Shown: positions 1-7,767, numbered from the stretch's first letter. The stretch: DNA of 13,491 nucleotides from Shewanella sp. (GCA_004195335.1 SDWK01000152.1:1-13491), one strand, 5' to 3'. Notes: a model not told the origin generated them from the letters alone. Made by a program: numbers and translations.

Positions 1-2
1 CT

Positions 3-56
3 TACAGGCTTGTGGTCAGTAACGTCGGTTCACAAGGTGCTATCGGATTTTGCTGA
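3..56 (+). CDS. Possible 3' end of an upstream gene (unidentified)
   Basis: A frame open from the window edge ends in TGA at 54-56, about 30 bases before a hairpin terminator on the same strand, which is the arrangement expected for the end of a plus-strand gene. Only about 17 residues are visible, ending GSQGAIGFC, too few to name a family. A second frame is open to 139-141 but would run through the terminator, so it is less likely. The third frame stops at 20-22. The call rests on the terminator rather than on the peptide. Confidence 0.25.
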   Translation, partial: YRLVVSNVGSQGAIGFC

Positions 57-87
57 TCATCCACCAAGATTCAAATCTATTCACATA

Positions 88-112
88 AAAAGAGACGCTT
101 CGCGTCTCTTTT
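88..112 (+). terminator. Rho-independent terminator
   Basis: The stem AGAGACGC (91-98) pairs with GCGTCTCT (102-109) around a TTC loop. It is extended by A:T pairs and followed by TTTTGGTTTT. It closes whatever plus-strand transcript enters from the left edge and insulates the cupin gene. Confidence 0.8.
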
Positions 113-222
113 GGTTTTCTCCTTTCCCTATCAAAAATTGATTGTATCCAATATATTGAATCACGTTAGCATTCATGAGAAATTAGAGATTCGAAAGCTA
201 TATCTAGGGCTAAGGATACTTT

Positions 223-705
223 ATGACAACACCAAAAATAATTAAAGTCGATGATATTTGCTGGGAATCCTGGCAACATTCAGCTAAATATACCAGCCAA
301 CAAAAACACATAGGCGATGCCGTAGGTTGCGAAAAAATTGGCGTCACCATGGAGCGCCTCGCCCCGGGAAAGATATCGACAGTTGCACATTACCATACCA
401 AAGAGGAGGAACACTTATATGCCCTACAGGGCGAAGCCACCTTGCTTATTAACGGTGAGCCCCACCCTTTTAAACAGGGAGATTATGTCTGTTTTAATGC
501 CGATACCGCCATTGCGCATACCCTAAGAAACGACTCAAATGAAGAATTCACCTTCCTGGTCATCGGCAATAGAGATAAGCACGATGTGGTGGTCTATCCT
601 GAAAATAATAAGGTACTAGTCAGAGCCGTCGATGAAATATACGCCAAACGCCCGACGAACTACTGGGATCCCGATACAGATACAGATACAGATACAGAAA
701 AATAA
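223..705 (+). CDS. Small single-domain cupin protein
   Basis: This 160-residue protein is a single cupin beta-barrel. Cupin motif 1 is visible as H56-x-H58 with a run of glutamates at 61-63 and G70. Motif 2 is G86-D87 through H99 and N103. Two histidines, a glutamate and a third histidine are the usual metal ligands of the family, so a mononuclear metal site is likely. Cupins range from dioxygenases and isomerases to plain binding proteins, and nothing here identifies the substrate. There is no signal peptide, so it is probably cytoplasmic. AAGGA at 212-216, 6 bases before the ATG, supports the start. The gene stands alone between two terminators. The C-terminus after about residue 149 is a low-complexity Asp-Thr repeat encoded by a hexamer microsatellite, outside the fold. 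Confidence 0.85.
   Translation: MTTPKIIKVDDICWESWQHSAKYTSQQKHIGDAVGCEKIGVTMERLAPGKISTVAHYHTKEEEHLYALQGEATLLINGEPHPFKQGDYVCFNADTAIAHTLRNDSNEEFTFLVIGNRDKHDVVVYPENNKVLVRAVDEIYAKRPTNYWDPDTDTDTDTEK
673..696 (+). repeat. In-frame GATACA hexamer microsatellite (4 copies)
   Basis: Four perfect tandem copies of GATACA encode Asp-Thr x4 at the extreme C-terminus of the cupin protein. They are followed by GAAAAATAA (Glu-Lys-stop). Because the unit is 6 bp, copy-number slippage would change tail length by two residues per unit without breaking the frame. Confidence 0.9.
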
Positions 706-740
706 CGACAACTCAGTTAATCATCTTCTTTTTGACATAA

Positions 741-768
741 AAAAACGCACTAAAAATAGTGCGTTTTT
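741..768. terminator. Bidirectional terminator between convergent genes
   Basis: The stem ACGCACTA (745-752) pairs with TAGTGCGT (757-764) around an AAAA loop. An A-run precedes it and a T-run follows, so it can act on both strands. It serves the cupin gene on the plus strand and the minus-strand DyP transcript, whose stop codon is at 794-796. Confidence 0.9.
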
Positions 769-793
769 TTTGTCTACTTTAATCACTCAGATT

Positions 794-1732
794 TTATTCG
801 CCAGCCTGATTTTCCAAAAAATCCAACGAAGGGGCGAAGAAAGAGGAGCCCGTAAGCGCCTGAGTAAAGTGCAGCAGATGATCATGATTTCCATGGCCGT
901 CGCCGTGAACCATACTCTGAAGCATATGTTCAAAGTTTACTGAGTTACGGCAGGTCGATATAAACATCAGACCTTGCTCTTTTACTGTTCCGTAAGGCAT
1001 GCTCTGCCTTAAGATTTCCATTGACTTACCATCGGCGTCTTTTAAATTAACACGCTTAATATGACTGGTTAATGGCTTATCCTCTGAGGCATATTCAATA
1101 TTATCTAACTTGGTTCTGCCGACAATATCTTCCTGCTTTTTATGTGGTAAGCGGTTCCACTTACTCAAGTTATGGGCAAACTTCTGCACATGGACATAAC
1201 TCCCCCCCTTGAGCGCCTCATCTTCAACTCCTACGAGTGCCACCTCTTGACGGTTACGGCCTTTGGGATTTTCGGTGCCATCCACAAAGCCCGTCAGGTC
1301 TCTATTATCCATAAAGCGGAAGCCACGCTCTTCATCGATAAGTTCAACTAGACCTTCAAACATTTGGCAAACTTCATTAGCAACCAAATGAAGTATATCG
1401 AAACGATCACAACGAATATGGACAAAAAGGTCATACTCTAACGCTGGTGCATCACGAGTATCAGCGCTCATGGCAGGAAAAGGCTTTAATTCTGCGGGGC
1501 GGGCTGATGGATATAAACTATCCCAATAATTTGCACCAATGGCCACAAAACCATTAAAGGCACTGTCGGCATATTGATCGGTAAGCTCGTAAATATATTG
1601 AGCCACATTAGCTATACAAGGCCGTAATTGAGACTCGCCCCCCTCATTGGCATTGAACATCAAATACACACTGTGCAAGTTTCCTTCGGCACACACTCCC
1701 AACTGTTCACGTGGCATAGCTTGATTATCCAT
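794..1732 (-). CDS. yfeX: DyP-type haem peroxidase, YfeX family
   Basis: This 312-residue protein aligns along its whole length with E. coli YfeX as I recall it. The DyP hallmark GFVDGTENP is at 148-156, with the distal catalytic Asp at 151. The proximal haem-ligand His is in TSHIKR (H224) and the distal Arg is in LRQSMPYG (R242). The C-terminal FFAPSLDFL segment is also conserved. There is no Tat signal, so this is the cytoplasmic YfeX type, not the exported EfeB type. These enzymes use peroxide to oxidise porphyrinogens and dyes; a deferrochelatase role has been proposed and disputed. The gene is last in the iron-transport direction, 139 bases after the GGT-family gene, and ends at a good terminator. 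The start is uncertain: ATG at 1732 has AAAAGG 11 bases upstream, whereas M6 aligns better with the YfeX N-terminus. Confidence 0.93.
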   Translation of the reverse strand: MDNQAMPREQLGVCAEGNLHSVYLMFNANEGGESQLRPCIANVAQYIYELTDQYADSAFNGFVAIGANYWDSLYPSARPAELKPFPAMSADTRDAPALEYDLFVHIRCDRFDILHLVANEVCQMFEGLVELIDEERGFRFMDNRDLTGFVDGTENPKGRNRQEVALVGVEDEALKGGSYVHVQKFAHNLSKWNRLPHKKQEDIVGRTKLDNIEYASEDKPLTSHIKRVNLKDADGKSMEILRQSMPYGTVKEQGLMFISTCRNSVNFEHMLQSMVHGDGHGNHDHLLHFTQALTGSSFFAPSLDFLENQAGE

Positions 1733-1766
1733 CTCTTTGATTACCTTTTCACTAATTCATATTCGG

Positions 1767-1822
1767 CATCATTATCCATAACTTTAGATAATAATGGTAT
1801 TAACTGACGCACAATTAATACC
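1767..1822. promoter_or_regulatory. Nested inverted repeats upstream of the DyP gene
   Basis: Two dyads lie in the leader between the GGT-family and DyP genes. The first pairs CATCATTATC (1767-1776) with GATAATAATG (1787-1796), with one mismatch and a 10-base spacer. It contains the GATAAT hexamer of Fur sites on both strands. The second is GGTATTAA (1796-1803) and TTAATACC (1815-1822), perfect, with an 11-base spacer. Neither has a T-run fitting a terminator. They may be operators for separate control of the peroxidase. The first differs in spacing from a classic Fur box, so Fur binding is only a possibility. Confidence 0.4.
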
Positions 1823-1871
1823 TTTATTGTAACCAGTTACTTAATTCATAACCCCGAGTTCAGATTAAAAA

Positions 1872-3563
1872 CTAATATCCCGCTGCCTGGCCATCTTTCC
1901 TACTCTCTGATGCTCCTCTATAAACACCTGTTTCAGTATTTATCGAAATGGCTTGATAACCACCAAAAGCACCAAGACTATCGCGAATGACATGCCCTTT
2001 TTTCTGCAGCTCTCTGCGTACCTTCATATCAAACCCTGACTCTAAGCTGATATACCCACCATCTAACATCTGCTCACCCGTCGGCTGAGACGAGCCAGTA
2101 TGAAGGATTCTAGGCGCGTCACCCGCTTCCTGAAAATTCATATCAAAATCGATCAGATTGATTAAAACTTGGGCGTGCATCTGCGGCTGAGTAGCCCCTC
2201 CCATGACTCCAAAACTCAACCAAGGTTTATTGTCCTTGGTGACAAACGCCGGAATGATGGTATGAAATGGTCTCTTACCCGGCGCGTAGCTATTGAAGCG
2301 ACCCGGCTTCAGGTCGAACAGTTGACCACGATCCTGCAACACAAAGCCTAAACCGGGTGGCGTCATTCCTGAACCCATACCGCGATAATTGCTCTGAATA
2401 AGAGAGACCATGTTGCCCTCCCTATCGGCGGTAGTCAGGTATACAGTATCGCCATGCAACAATGCGGGATGGCCCGCATCGACGCGCTTTGTGGCTCTTT
2501 GGGGATCGATTAATTTTGAGCGTTGATAATTGTATTTTTCGCCTATAAGTTCAGCAACCGGAATAGTATTGAACGCCATATCGGCATAAAATTTTGCTCG
2601 GTCGGCAAAAGCCAGCTTTTTAGCCTCAACGAAATGGTGTACATACTCGGAACTATCTTGTCCCATCCCTCTTAGATCGAAGGGCTCCAGAGTTTTGAGG
2701 ATCTGCAACGCGGCAATTCCCTGCCCATTGGGTGGCAACTCCCAAACATCATAGCCACGATAATTAACCGAAACAGGTTCAACCCACTCACTCGAGTGTT
2801 CGCTTAAGTCATCATATGAAAGATAACCTCCCTGCGCTTTCATATAGCTGGCAATAGTCCTGGCAATATCTCCTTTGTAAAAAGCATCTCGCCCCTGCTC
2901 CGCTATTTTCTCATAAGTCGAAGCCAGTGCCGGGTTCTTAAAAATTTCCCCGACTTCAGGCATGGTACCATTTGGCATATAGGTCTCTTTGAACCCTGGG
3001 AATATGGCTAGTTTTGTGGCGCTACGTGCTAAATAATAAGCAATCAATTCAGAGACAGGAAAGCCTTTACGGGCGTAGTCTATTGCGGGCGCTAAATTAG
3101 CTGACATAGCTAACTTGCCAAATTTATTATGCAGCTCAAACCAGCCGTCGACGGCGCCGGGAACGGAGACAGGAATAGGCCCATAAGGTGGAAGATAGTC
3201 TAACCCTAAGGCTTGTATTTTATCTAAGGTCAAACTCTTAGGGCTTCTACCTGAGGCGTTGAGTCCATAGAGGCGTTTATCTTTAGCGCTCCAGACAATG
3301 GCAAACAGATCGCCACCGATCCCGGCACCAGTTGGTTCGACGAGCCCGAGCATAGCGTTGGCGGCAATCGCGGCATCGACGGCACTGCCACCTTGCTTGA
3401 GAATATCGAGAGCAACCTGTGTGGCTAATGGCTGACTCGTCGCTGCCATGCCATTAGTTGCATAGATTTCAGAACGTGTTGCAAATGACTCGCCAGTAAC
3501 TCTATCCATGGCACATACTCCCATAGATAAAAAAGTTGCAGTTATTATTAGTATTTTAAGCAT
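1872..3563 (-). CDS. ggt: Gamma-glutamyltransferase-family Ntn hydrolase, exported
   Basis: This is a 563-residue gamma-glutamyltranspeptidase-fold enzyme. Such proteins self-cleave before a Thr that becomes the N-terminal nucleophile; here it is T373 in HGDTVYLTTAD. Other conserved segments are EPTGAGIGGD (76-85), the glycine-rich MGGATQPQ (454-461) and the C-terminal GQAAGY. Residues 1-18 form a signal peptide (cut probably after VCA), so it should act in the periplasm. Against my recollection of E. coli GGT, the small subunit is shorter where the lid loop lies, and the Asp and Ser-Ser that hold the gamma-glutamyl group appear replaced (RPFHTIIP for RPLSSMSP). It may belong to the YwrD/acylase-like branch with another substrate. 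A longer GTG start at 3593 exists, but GGAGGGG sits just before the ATG at 3563. It lies 48 bases after the ATPase gene. Confidence 0.9.
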   Translation of the reverse strand: MLKILIITATFLSMGVCAMDRVTGESFATRSEIYATNGMAATSQPLATQVALDILKQGGSAVDAAIAANAMLGLVEPTGAGIGGDLFAIVWSAKDKRLYGLNASGRSPKSLTLDKIQALGLDYLPPYGPIPVSVPGAVDGWFELHNKFGKLAMSANLAPAIDYARKGFPVSELIAYYLARSATKLAIFPGFKETYMPNGTMPEVGEIFKNPALASTYEKIAEQGRDAFYKGDIARTIASYMKAQGGYLSYDDLSEHSSEWVEPVSVNYRGYDVWELPPNGQGIAALQILKTLEPFDLRGMGQDSSEYVHHFVEAKKLAFADRAKFYADMAFNTIPVAELIGEKYNYQRSKLIDPQRATKRVDAGHPALLHGDTVYLTTADREGNMVSLIQSNYRGMGSGMTPPGLGFVLQDRGQLFDLKPGRFNSYAPGKRPFHTIIPAFVTKDNKPWLSFGVMGGATQPQMHAQVLINLIDFDMNFQEAGDAPRILHTGSSQPTGEQMLDGGYISLESGFDMKVRRELQKKGHVIRDSLGAFGGYQAISINTETGVYRGASESRKDGQAAGY

Positions 3564-3565
3564 AA

Positions 3566-3572
3566 CCCCTCC
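3566..3572 (-). promoter_or_regulatory. Strong ribosome binding site fixing the GGT-family start
   Basis: On the minus strand GGAGGGG stands with its GGAG core 5 bases before ATG 3563-3561. It lies inside the longer GTG-initiated reading frame, so it decides for the shorter protein. With that start, the hydrophobic signal peptide begins directly at residue 2. Confidence 0.8.
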
Positions 3573-3611
3573 GGTAGCAATATAAGCTACCACATCAGGG
3601 GTTTAATTAGC

Positions 3612-4640
3612 TCAGAATACGACTAAAGAATGTGGCTGTGTATGAAGGTCTACTTTCTGACCTAACGCCCATTGGCTGAACTGGCTTTTGACCTCATAAT
3701 ACCGCTGGGCGATTTTAACTTGATAATAGCAAATATCCCCCAAAAAACGTCGCTCAACTATGACTCCCTCCCCCTCTTCATTCGCTGTTATATTCAATTG
3801 CTGAGGCCTCAATAATATCTCTCCGTGATAACTTACTGGTTGAGATAACGCCTGGGTACTGATTAATTTACCGAGAGGAGTCTCGACGCTGAATGCATCG
3901 GTTACCGATGCGGGTATGTAGTTGCCACTGCCCAAGAAGTCGGCCACATACCTATCTCTGGGGGATGAATACAACTCTTCGGCGGTGCCGTACTGAGCAA
4001 TATAGCCATCTTTAAAGAGCGCGAGTTTATCAGCAAAAACAAAAGCCTCATCTTTACTGTGTGTCACAAACACGGCACTGACATTGCGTTGTTTCAATAT
4101 TGCGCGTATCTCCAGCATCATCTCGCCTCGAACCTTAGCATCGATATTTGAAAATGGTTCATCGAGCAGTAATAGTTCTGGCTCATAGGCTAAGGCTCTG
4201 GCGATAGAAACACGCTGTTGCTGACCACCTGAAAGTTCATGGGGAAATCGCTCTGACAGACCATCGAGCTTGACTAGCGCAAGCATCTCATCGAGCCGCT
4301 CTGCCCTCTGCTCTTTTGTCGCATCTTTAACGCCAAACAAGATATTATCTGCCACATTCAGATGTGGAAAGAGCGCGTAATCCTGAAAAATCATGCCGAT
4401 ACCACGCTGCTCGCTTGGCTCAAACCGATCGGGACCTGATAATATTTTCCCATTAATACAGATCTCACCGTCTGTGATAGGTTGCAGACCCGCAATAGCC
4501 CTAAGTAAGGTTGTTTTACCACAACCGCTGGGACCAAGAAGCGCTGCAATCTCTCCCTTTGCCAGAGTTAGATCCAGTCCTCTGAGCACCTGCAGGCCCT
4601 GATAATGGCTATGAACACCTTTTATACTTAATGTCGACAT
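3612..4640 (-). CDS. fbpC: Ferric iron ABC transporter ATP-binding protein
   Basis: This 342-residue protein is a complete ABC ATPase. It has Walker A GPSGCGKTT (36-44), Q-loop Q86 in MIFQDYALFPH, signature LSGGQQQR (136-143), Walker B LLLLDEP (156-162) and H-loop H194. The segment FEPSEQRGIGMIFQDYALFP is typical of the iron/spermidine/sulfate importer class. A C-terminal TOBE-like regulatory domain follows from about residue 245 to the end. It energises the two-domain permease encoded just upstream (87-base gap) and the binding protein before that. The ATG at 4640 has only a weak ribosome site. Iron specificity is inferred from the binding protein and the Fur box rather than from the ATPase. 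Confidence 0.93.
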   Translation of the reverse strand: MSTLSIKGVHSHYQGLQVLRGLDLTLAKGEIAALLGPSGCGKTTLLRAIAGLQPITDGEICINGKILSGPDRFEPSEQRGIGMIFQDYALFPHLNVADNILFGVKDATKEQRAERLDEMLALVKLDGLSERFPHELSGGQQQRVSIARALAYEPELLLLDEPFSNIDAKVRGEMMLEIRAILKQRNVSAVFVTHSKDEAFVFADKLALFKDGYIAQYGTAEELYSSPRDRYVADFLGSGNYIPASVTDAFSVETPLGKLISTQALSQPVSYHGEILLRPQQLNITANEEGEGVIVERRFLGDICYYQVKIAQRYYEVKSQFSQWALGQKVDLHTQPHSLVVF

Positions 4641-4727
4641 ATTCGTTTACTTACCCAAAGAGCCGTTGATATAAATTTATATTGGAGTCACAAAGCAAAA
4701 TAACAATGCCTCCCGTAAACCGACTCA

Positions 4728-6368
4728 TTATGTCGATTCGCTTTCTTGTTCTAAAGAGTGGTTAAGATAGATAAGTGGAAGCAAGCCCACCAATACAATC
4801 ACAATTGCGGCCAACGCCCCATGTTCCAACTGCTCATCTGATACAAATTGAAAAACATAGGTCGCCAGATTTTCAAACCCGACAGGCCTGAGCAGTAAAG
4901 CTGCGGGTAACTCCTTCATACACTCTATAAACACCAGCAATAACCCGGCAAATATGCCCCGCCTCAATAAGGGGAGATGAACTCGCCATAATAGCGCCTT
5001 AGGTTTTAAGCCCATGGTGATCGCAGCCATATCCAGAGACGGAGAGATACGCTTATAACTACTTTCAACACTGCCGATAGCAATAGCTGAGAACCGAATG
5101 CAAAAAGCGAAGATGAGTACAAATACACTACCGGTAAAAATTAACCCCGGCCCTCGATGACCCAGATACTCATACAAATCGTTGACCGCGAAATCAAGAT
5201 AGGTGAGAGGCACTAATATGCCAATCGCCAAAACGGTTCCTGGTAATGCATATCCCGTCGATGCAAAACGCGAAGGAAGTATATCTGTTCTCCTTGGGCT
5301 TATTCTGCGAATGAATATCAAAATCACACCAATGAAAACAGCAATAACACTGACAATTGCAGCGATATATAGGCTATTGAGACTATATTCCCAGAATGCA
5401 CTATTCCAACTTTCATCAAAATACTCCCACGCATATTGAAGTAAGATAATAAATGGCAGCAAAAAAGAGAAAAAAAGTAATGAGCAACAATAGCCGCTAG
5501 CTAACAGAGCCTTTACGCCCTTAAGAACATATATATTTCCTTGGCCAGCCCCCGTTTGCTTTTGAAAAAGTTGCTGCTTTCTACGTGCAAATCGCTCAAA
5601 CCCTATCATAGAAAAAACCACAAACAACATGATGGATGAGAGTTTGGCCGCAGCAGATAAACTGCCGTATTCCAACCAGGTGTCATAAACAGCAGTGGTC
5701 AAGGTAGGTACGGCAAAATAACTTACCGTTGCAAAATCAGCTGCGGCCTCCATCGCCACGAGCGCAACACCGACAGCTAAGGCTGGCCTTGCCATAGGTA
5801 GACTCAGACGCCAAAAGCTCTGCCACGGATCACAGCCCATGACTCGAGCGGCTTGCTGCAGGCTTAAAGATTGTTCCATAAATGTGGTTCGAGCAAGTAG
5901 ATAGATATAGGGAAACAGGACCAGAGAAAGCATCAATGATGCCCCACCTAAACTTCTTACTTCTGGAAAGTAATAATCATGAGGCGACTGCCAGGCAAAC
6001 AGTTCTCGCAAGAGTTTTTGTAACGGCCCCGCATAATCGAGCAAGTCAGTATAAACATATGCCACCACATAAGCTGGCATCGCTAGCGGAAGTAACAATG
6101 CCCATTGAAATACCTTTCTCCCAGGGAAATGACACCTAGCCACTAACCAGGCAGCAGGAATTGCGATGATGAGTGAGCCCAAACAAACCCCTAGCATCAA
6201 TAACAAAGTATTAGCAATATAGGTGGGTAAAACGGTCTCGAGAAGGTGAGCAAAAACCGCTTCATCGGGCGCCAACGCCTGAATGATAATAGCAACGAGT
6301 GGCAGTGTGATGATGACTGCGATTAGATAGCCGAGAAAAGACCAGCTTCTGGATAAACCTAAAATCAT
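4728..6368 (-). CDS. fbpB: Ferric iron ABC transporter permease, fused two-domain
   Basis: This 546-residue inner-membrane protein has about twelve hydrophobic segments in two homologous halves. Each half carries the EAA loop that contacts the ATPase: around 165-200 (QQAARVMGCDPWQSFWRLSLP) and 435-470 (DMAAITMGLKPKALLWRVHLP). The tandem fused-permease layout is the FbpB/SfuB type for periplasmic ferric ions. The end is hydrophilic (EQESEST). It lies 145 bases after the binding-protein gene and 87 bases before the ATPase gene, larger gaps than in a tightly packed operon. No strong Shine-Dalgarno precedes the ATG, which suggests lower translation than of the binding protein. Confidence 0.92.
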   Translation of the reverse strand: MILGLSRSWSFLGYLIAVIITLPLVAIIIQALAPDEAVFAHLLETVLPTYIANTLLLMLGVCLGSLIIAIPAAWLVARCHFPGRKVFQWALLLPLAMPAYVVAYVYTDLLDYAGPLQKLLRELFAWQSPHDYYFPEVRSLGGASLMLSLVLFPYIYLLARTTFMEQSLSLQQAARVMGCDPWQSFWRLSLPMARPALAVGVALVAMEAAADFATVSYFAVPTLTTAVYDTWLEYGSLSAAAKLSSIMLFVVFSMIGFERFARRKQQLFQKQTGAGQGNIYVLKGVKALLASGYCCSLLFFSFLLPFIILLQYAWEYFDESWNSAFWEYSLNSLYIAAIVSVIAVFIGVILIFIRRISPRRTDILPSRFASTGYALPGTVLAIGILVPLTYLDFAVNDLYEYLGHRGPGLIFTGSVFVLIFAFCIRFSAIAIGSVESSYKRISPSLDMAAITMGLKPKALLWRVHLPLLRRGIFAGLLLVFIECMKELPAALLLRPVGFENLATYVFQFVSDEQLEHGALAAIVIVLVGLLPLIYLNHSLEQESEST

Positions 6369-6513
6369 AACGGTACTAATTTCATTTATAGCTCAATTAT
6401 CCACTACAAACCTAAGCTTAAGTAGGAATGTTTATAATTCGAAAGAGTATACACCCAGCTCACAACATCAAAGCCTCCCCCCAACGAAAGGCTATATTGA
6501 AATATCAATCAGC

Positions 6514-7521
6514 TTAAAGGTCAAATTTAACCTGATCTAATAGTTTCACCGCAGTCTGGTGATACTCTGCAAGTTTGAAGATAGGCAGGTTATCGGCTTT
6601 AAATTCGCCCCATGACGCCACGAGATCTGAAGGCTTAACATCTGCTTTCACGGGATATTCCATGTTAATCTCAGCATAGGATTTTTGAGCCTCATCTCCC
6701 GAAAGGTATTCCATCAATTTAATGGCGTTATCTTTGTTCGGTGCATATTTTGCTAATGCCATGCCAGAAACATTGATGTGCGAACCACGGTTAGCTTGGT
6801 TAGGGAAATTAATTTCAACAGATTCAGCCCAAGGTACTTGCTTAGGATCTTGAAGCATTTTCCCAAGGTAATAGCTGTTTCCGATAGCAATATCACACAA
6901 GCCTTCTTTCACCGCTTTAATCTGGCCACGATCATTACCTTGAGGTTTTCGCGCTAAGTTGGCTTTCAGTCCCTCTAACCAACGTTTTGTTTCGGCTTCA
7001 CCATGATGAGCAATCATCGAGGCCACTAAAGAGATGTTATAAGGGTGTTTTCCGCTTCGGGTACAGATCTTGCCCTTGTATTTAGGATCGGCAAGATCCT
7101 CATAATCTATGGCGATTTTACCCAGCCTCTCCTTCGACGAATATACATTTCGAACTCTCATCGTCAACGAGTACCAGTTATCCTCAGGAGAACGAAAATT
7201 AGCTGGAATATTTGCCTTTAATACTTCACTCGATACGGGAACCACTAACTCTTTGTCCACTAAATCCATCAATCGTGAAAAGTCTGATGTCAGTACGATA
7301 TCGGCAGGCGACAGTCGCCCTTCACGAACCATGCGCTCAGCTATGCCCTTTTTAGAAAAAACAATCTCGACGCCTATACCTGTTTCTTTAGTGAAGCTCT
7401 CCAGAATCGGGTCAATTAAGAAGGCTTGTCGGTACGAATATACCGTTAATTTTTCAGCCGCATTAGCCGCTGACGCTAAGCAGACCAAGCCCAATATGGT
7501 CAGATATTTTGTAATTTTCAT
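6514..7521 (-). CDS. fbpA: Periplasmic ferric iron-binding protein of the ABC importer
   Basis: This 335-residue protein starts with a signal peptide (1-21, cleavage after ASAANA). It then has the two-lobed fold of the FbpA/FutA class: EKLTVYSYRQ at the mature N-terminus, then IVFSKKGIAERM, then the paired tyrosines of SYYLGKM (Y217, Y218), the family's ferric ligands. Tyrosines at 28, 30 and 161 are further candidate ligands or synergistic-anion neighbours. It captures Fe3+ in the periplasm and hands it to the permease encoded downstream. The ribosome site is good (GGAGAGG about 6 bases before ATG), and the gene is first in its transcript directly after a perfect Fur palindrome. It lacks a lipobox, so it should be soluble. 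Confidence 0.94.
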   Translation of the reverse strand: MKITKYLTILGLVCLASAANAAEKLTVYSYRQAFLIDPILESFTKETGIGVEIVFSKKGIAERMVREGRLSPADIVLTSDFSRLMDLVDKELVVPVSSEVLKANIPANFRSPEDNWYSLTMRVRNVYSSKERLGKIAIDYEDLADPKYKGKICTRSGKHPYNISLVASMIAHHGEAETKRWLEGLKANLARKPQGNDRGQIKAVKEGLCDIAIGNSYYLGKMLQDPKQVPWAESVEINFPNQANRGSHINVSGMALAKYAPNKDNAIKLMEYLSGDEAQKSYAEINMEYPVKADVKPSDLVASWGEFKADNLPIFKLAEYHQTAVKLLDQVKFDL

Positions 7522-7562
7522 TTACGCCTCTCCCTCACAACACTAGCATGCCGACTCGCCAG

Positions 7563-7577
7563 TGATAATAATTATCA
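7563..7577. promoter_or_regulatory. Fur box, perfect 7-1-7 palindrome
   Basis: TGATAATAATTATCA is a perfect palindrome and matches the 7-1-7 Fur consensus TGATAATNATTATCA at every position. It lies 42 bases before the ATG of the ferric-binding protein gene. Iron-loaded Fur bound here should block transcription of the transporter, so the genes should be on under iron starvation. A second GATAAT half-site at 7590-7595 might extend binding. Confidence 0.88.
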
Positions 7578-7586
7578 ATCGCAAGT

Positions 7587-7615
7587 AGGATAATGAATTC
7601 AAATCGGTTCGGCAA
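7587..7615 (-). promoter_or_regulatory. Candidate sigma-70 promoter of the iron operon
   Basis: On the minus strand TTGCCG (7615-7610) and TATCCT (7592-7587) are separated by exactly 17 bases, each matching four of six consensus bases. The predicted start near 7580 would place the Fur box just downstream, at about +3 to +17. The element matches are modest, so the exact promoter is uncertain even though the Fur site is not. Confidence 0.4.
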
Positions 7616-7767
7616 GTAATATTGAGGTTATGGAGACTTAAATGAGGTATTTATCAATTGATAAACCAATCCACCGTCAAAGCTTAAATTAACTTAAATT
7701 AGCATGAATACAGGCTTAACTATTTTTGCTTCTAACATAAGGGAACCATTTATTTTGCCCTACATGG

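Noticed and set aside
1..141. Open frame from the left edge to 139-141
   Set aside because: It runs through a strong hairpin terminator and has no recognisable composition; the frame ending at 54-56 suits the terminator better.
794..1732. EfeB/EfeUOB-type peroxidase in the iron cluster
   Set aside because: It lacks a Tat signal peptide, and no EfeU or EfeO is present. The sequence follows cytoplasmic YfeX.
4669..4682. 14-base AT palindrome ATATAAATTTATAT between permease and ATPase genes
   Set aside because: Only A and T, no T-run or promoter pair at good spacing; chance is likely in such sequence.
7109..7546. 145-residue plus-strand frame opposite the iron-binding protein gene
   Set aside because: It is the antisense shadow of a gene with clear family motifs, and has no recognisable domain or ribosome site.
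7683..7701. Tandem CTTAAATTA repeat downstream of the GST-like gene
   Set aside because: Two AT-rich 9-base copies in an AT-rich gap can arise by chance, and nothing nearby suggests a function.
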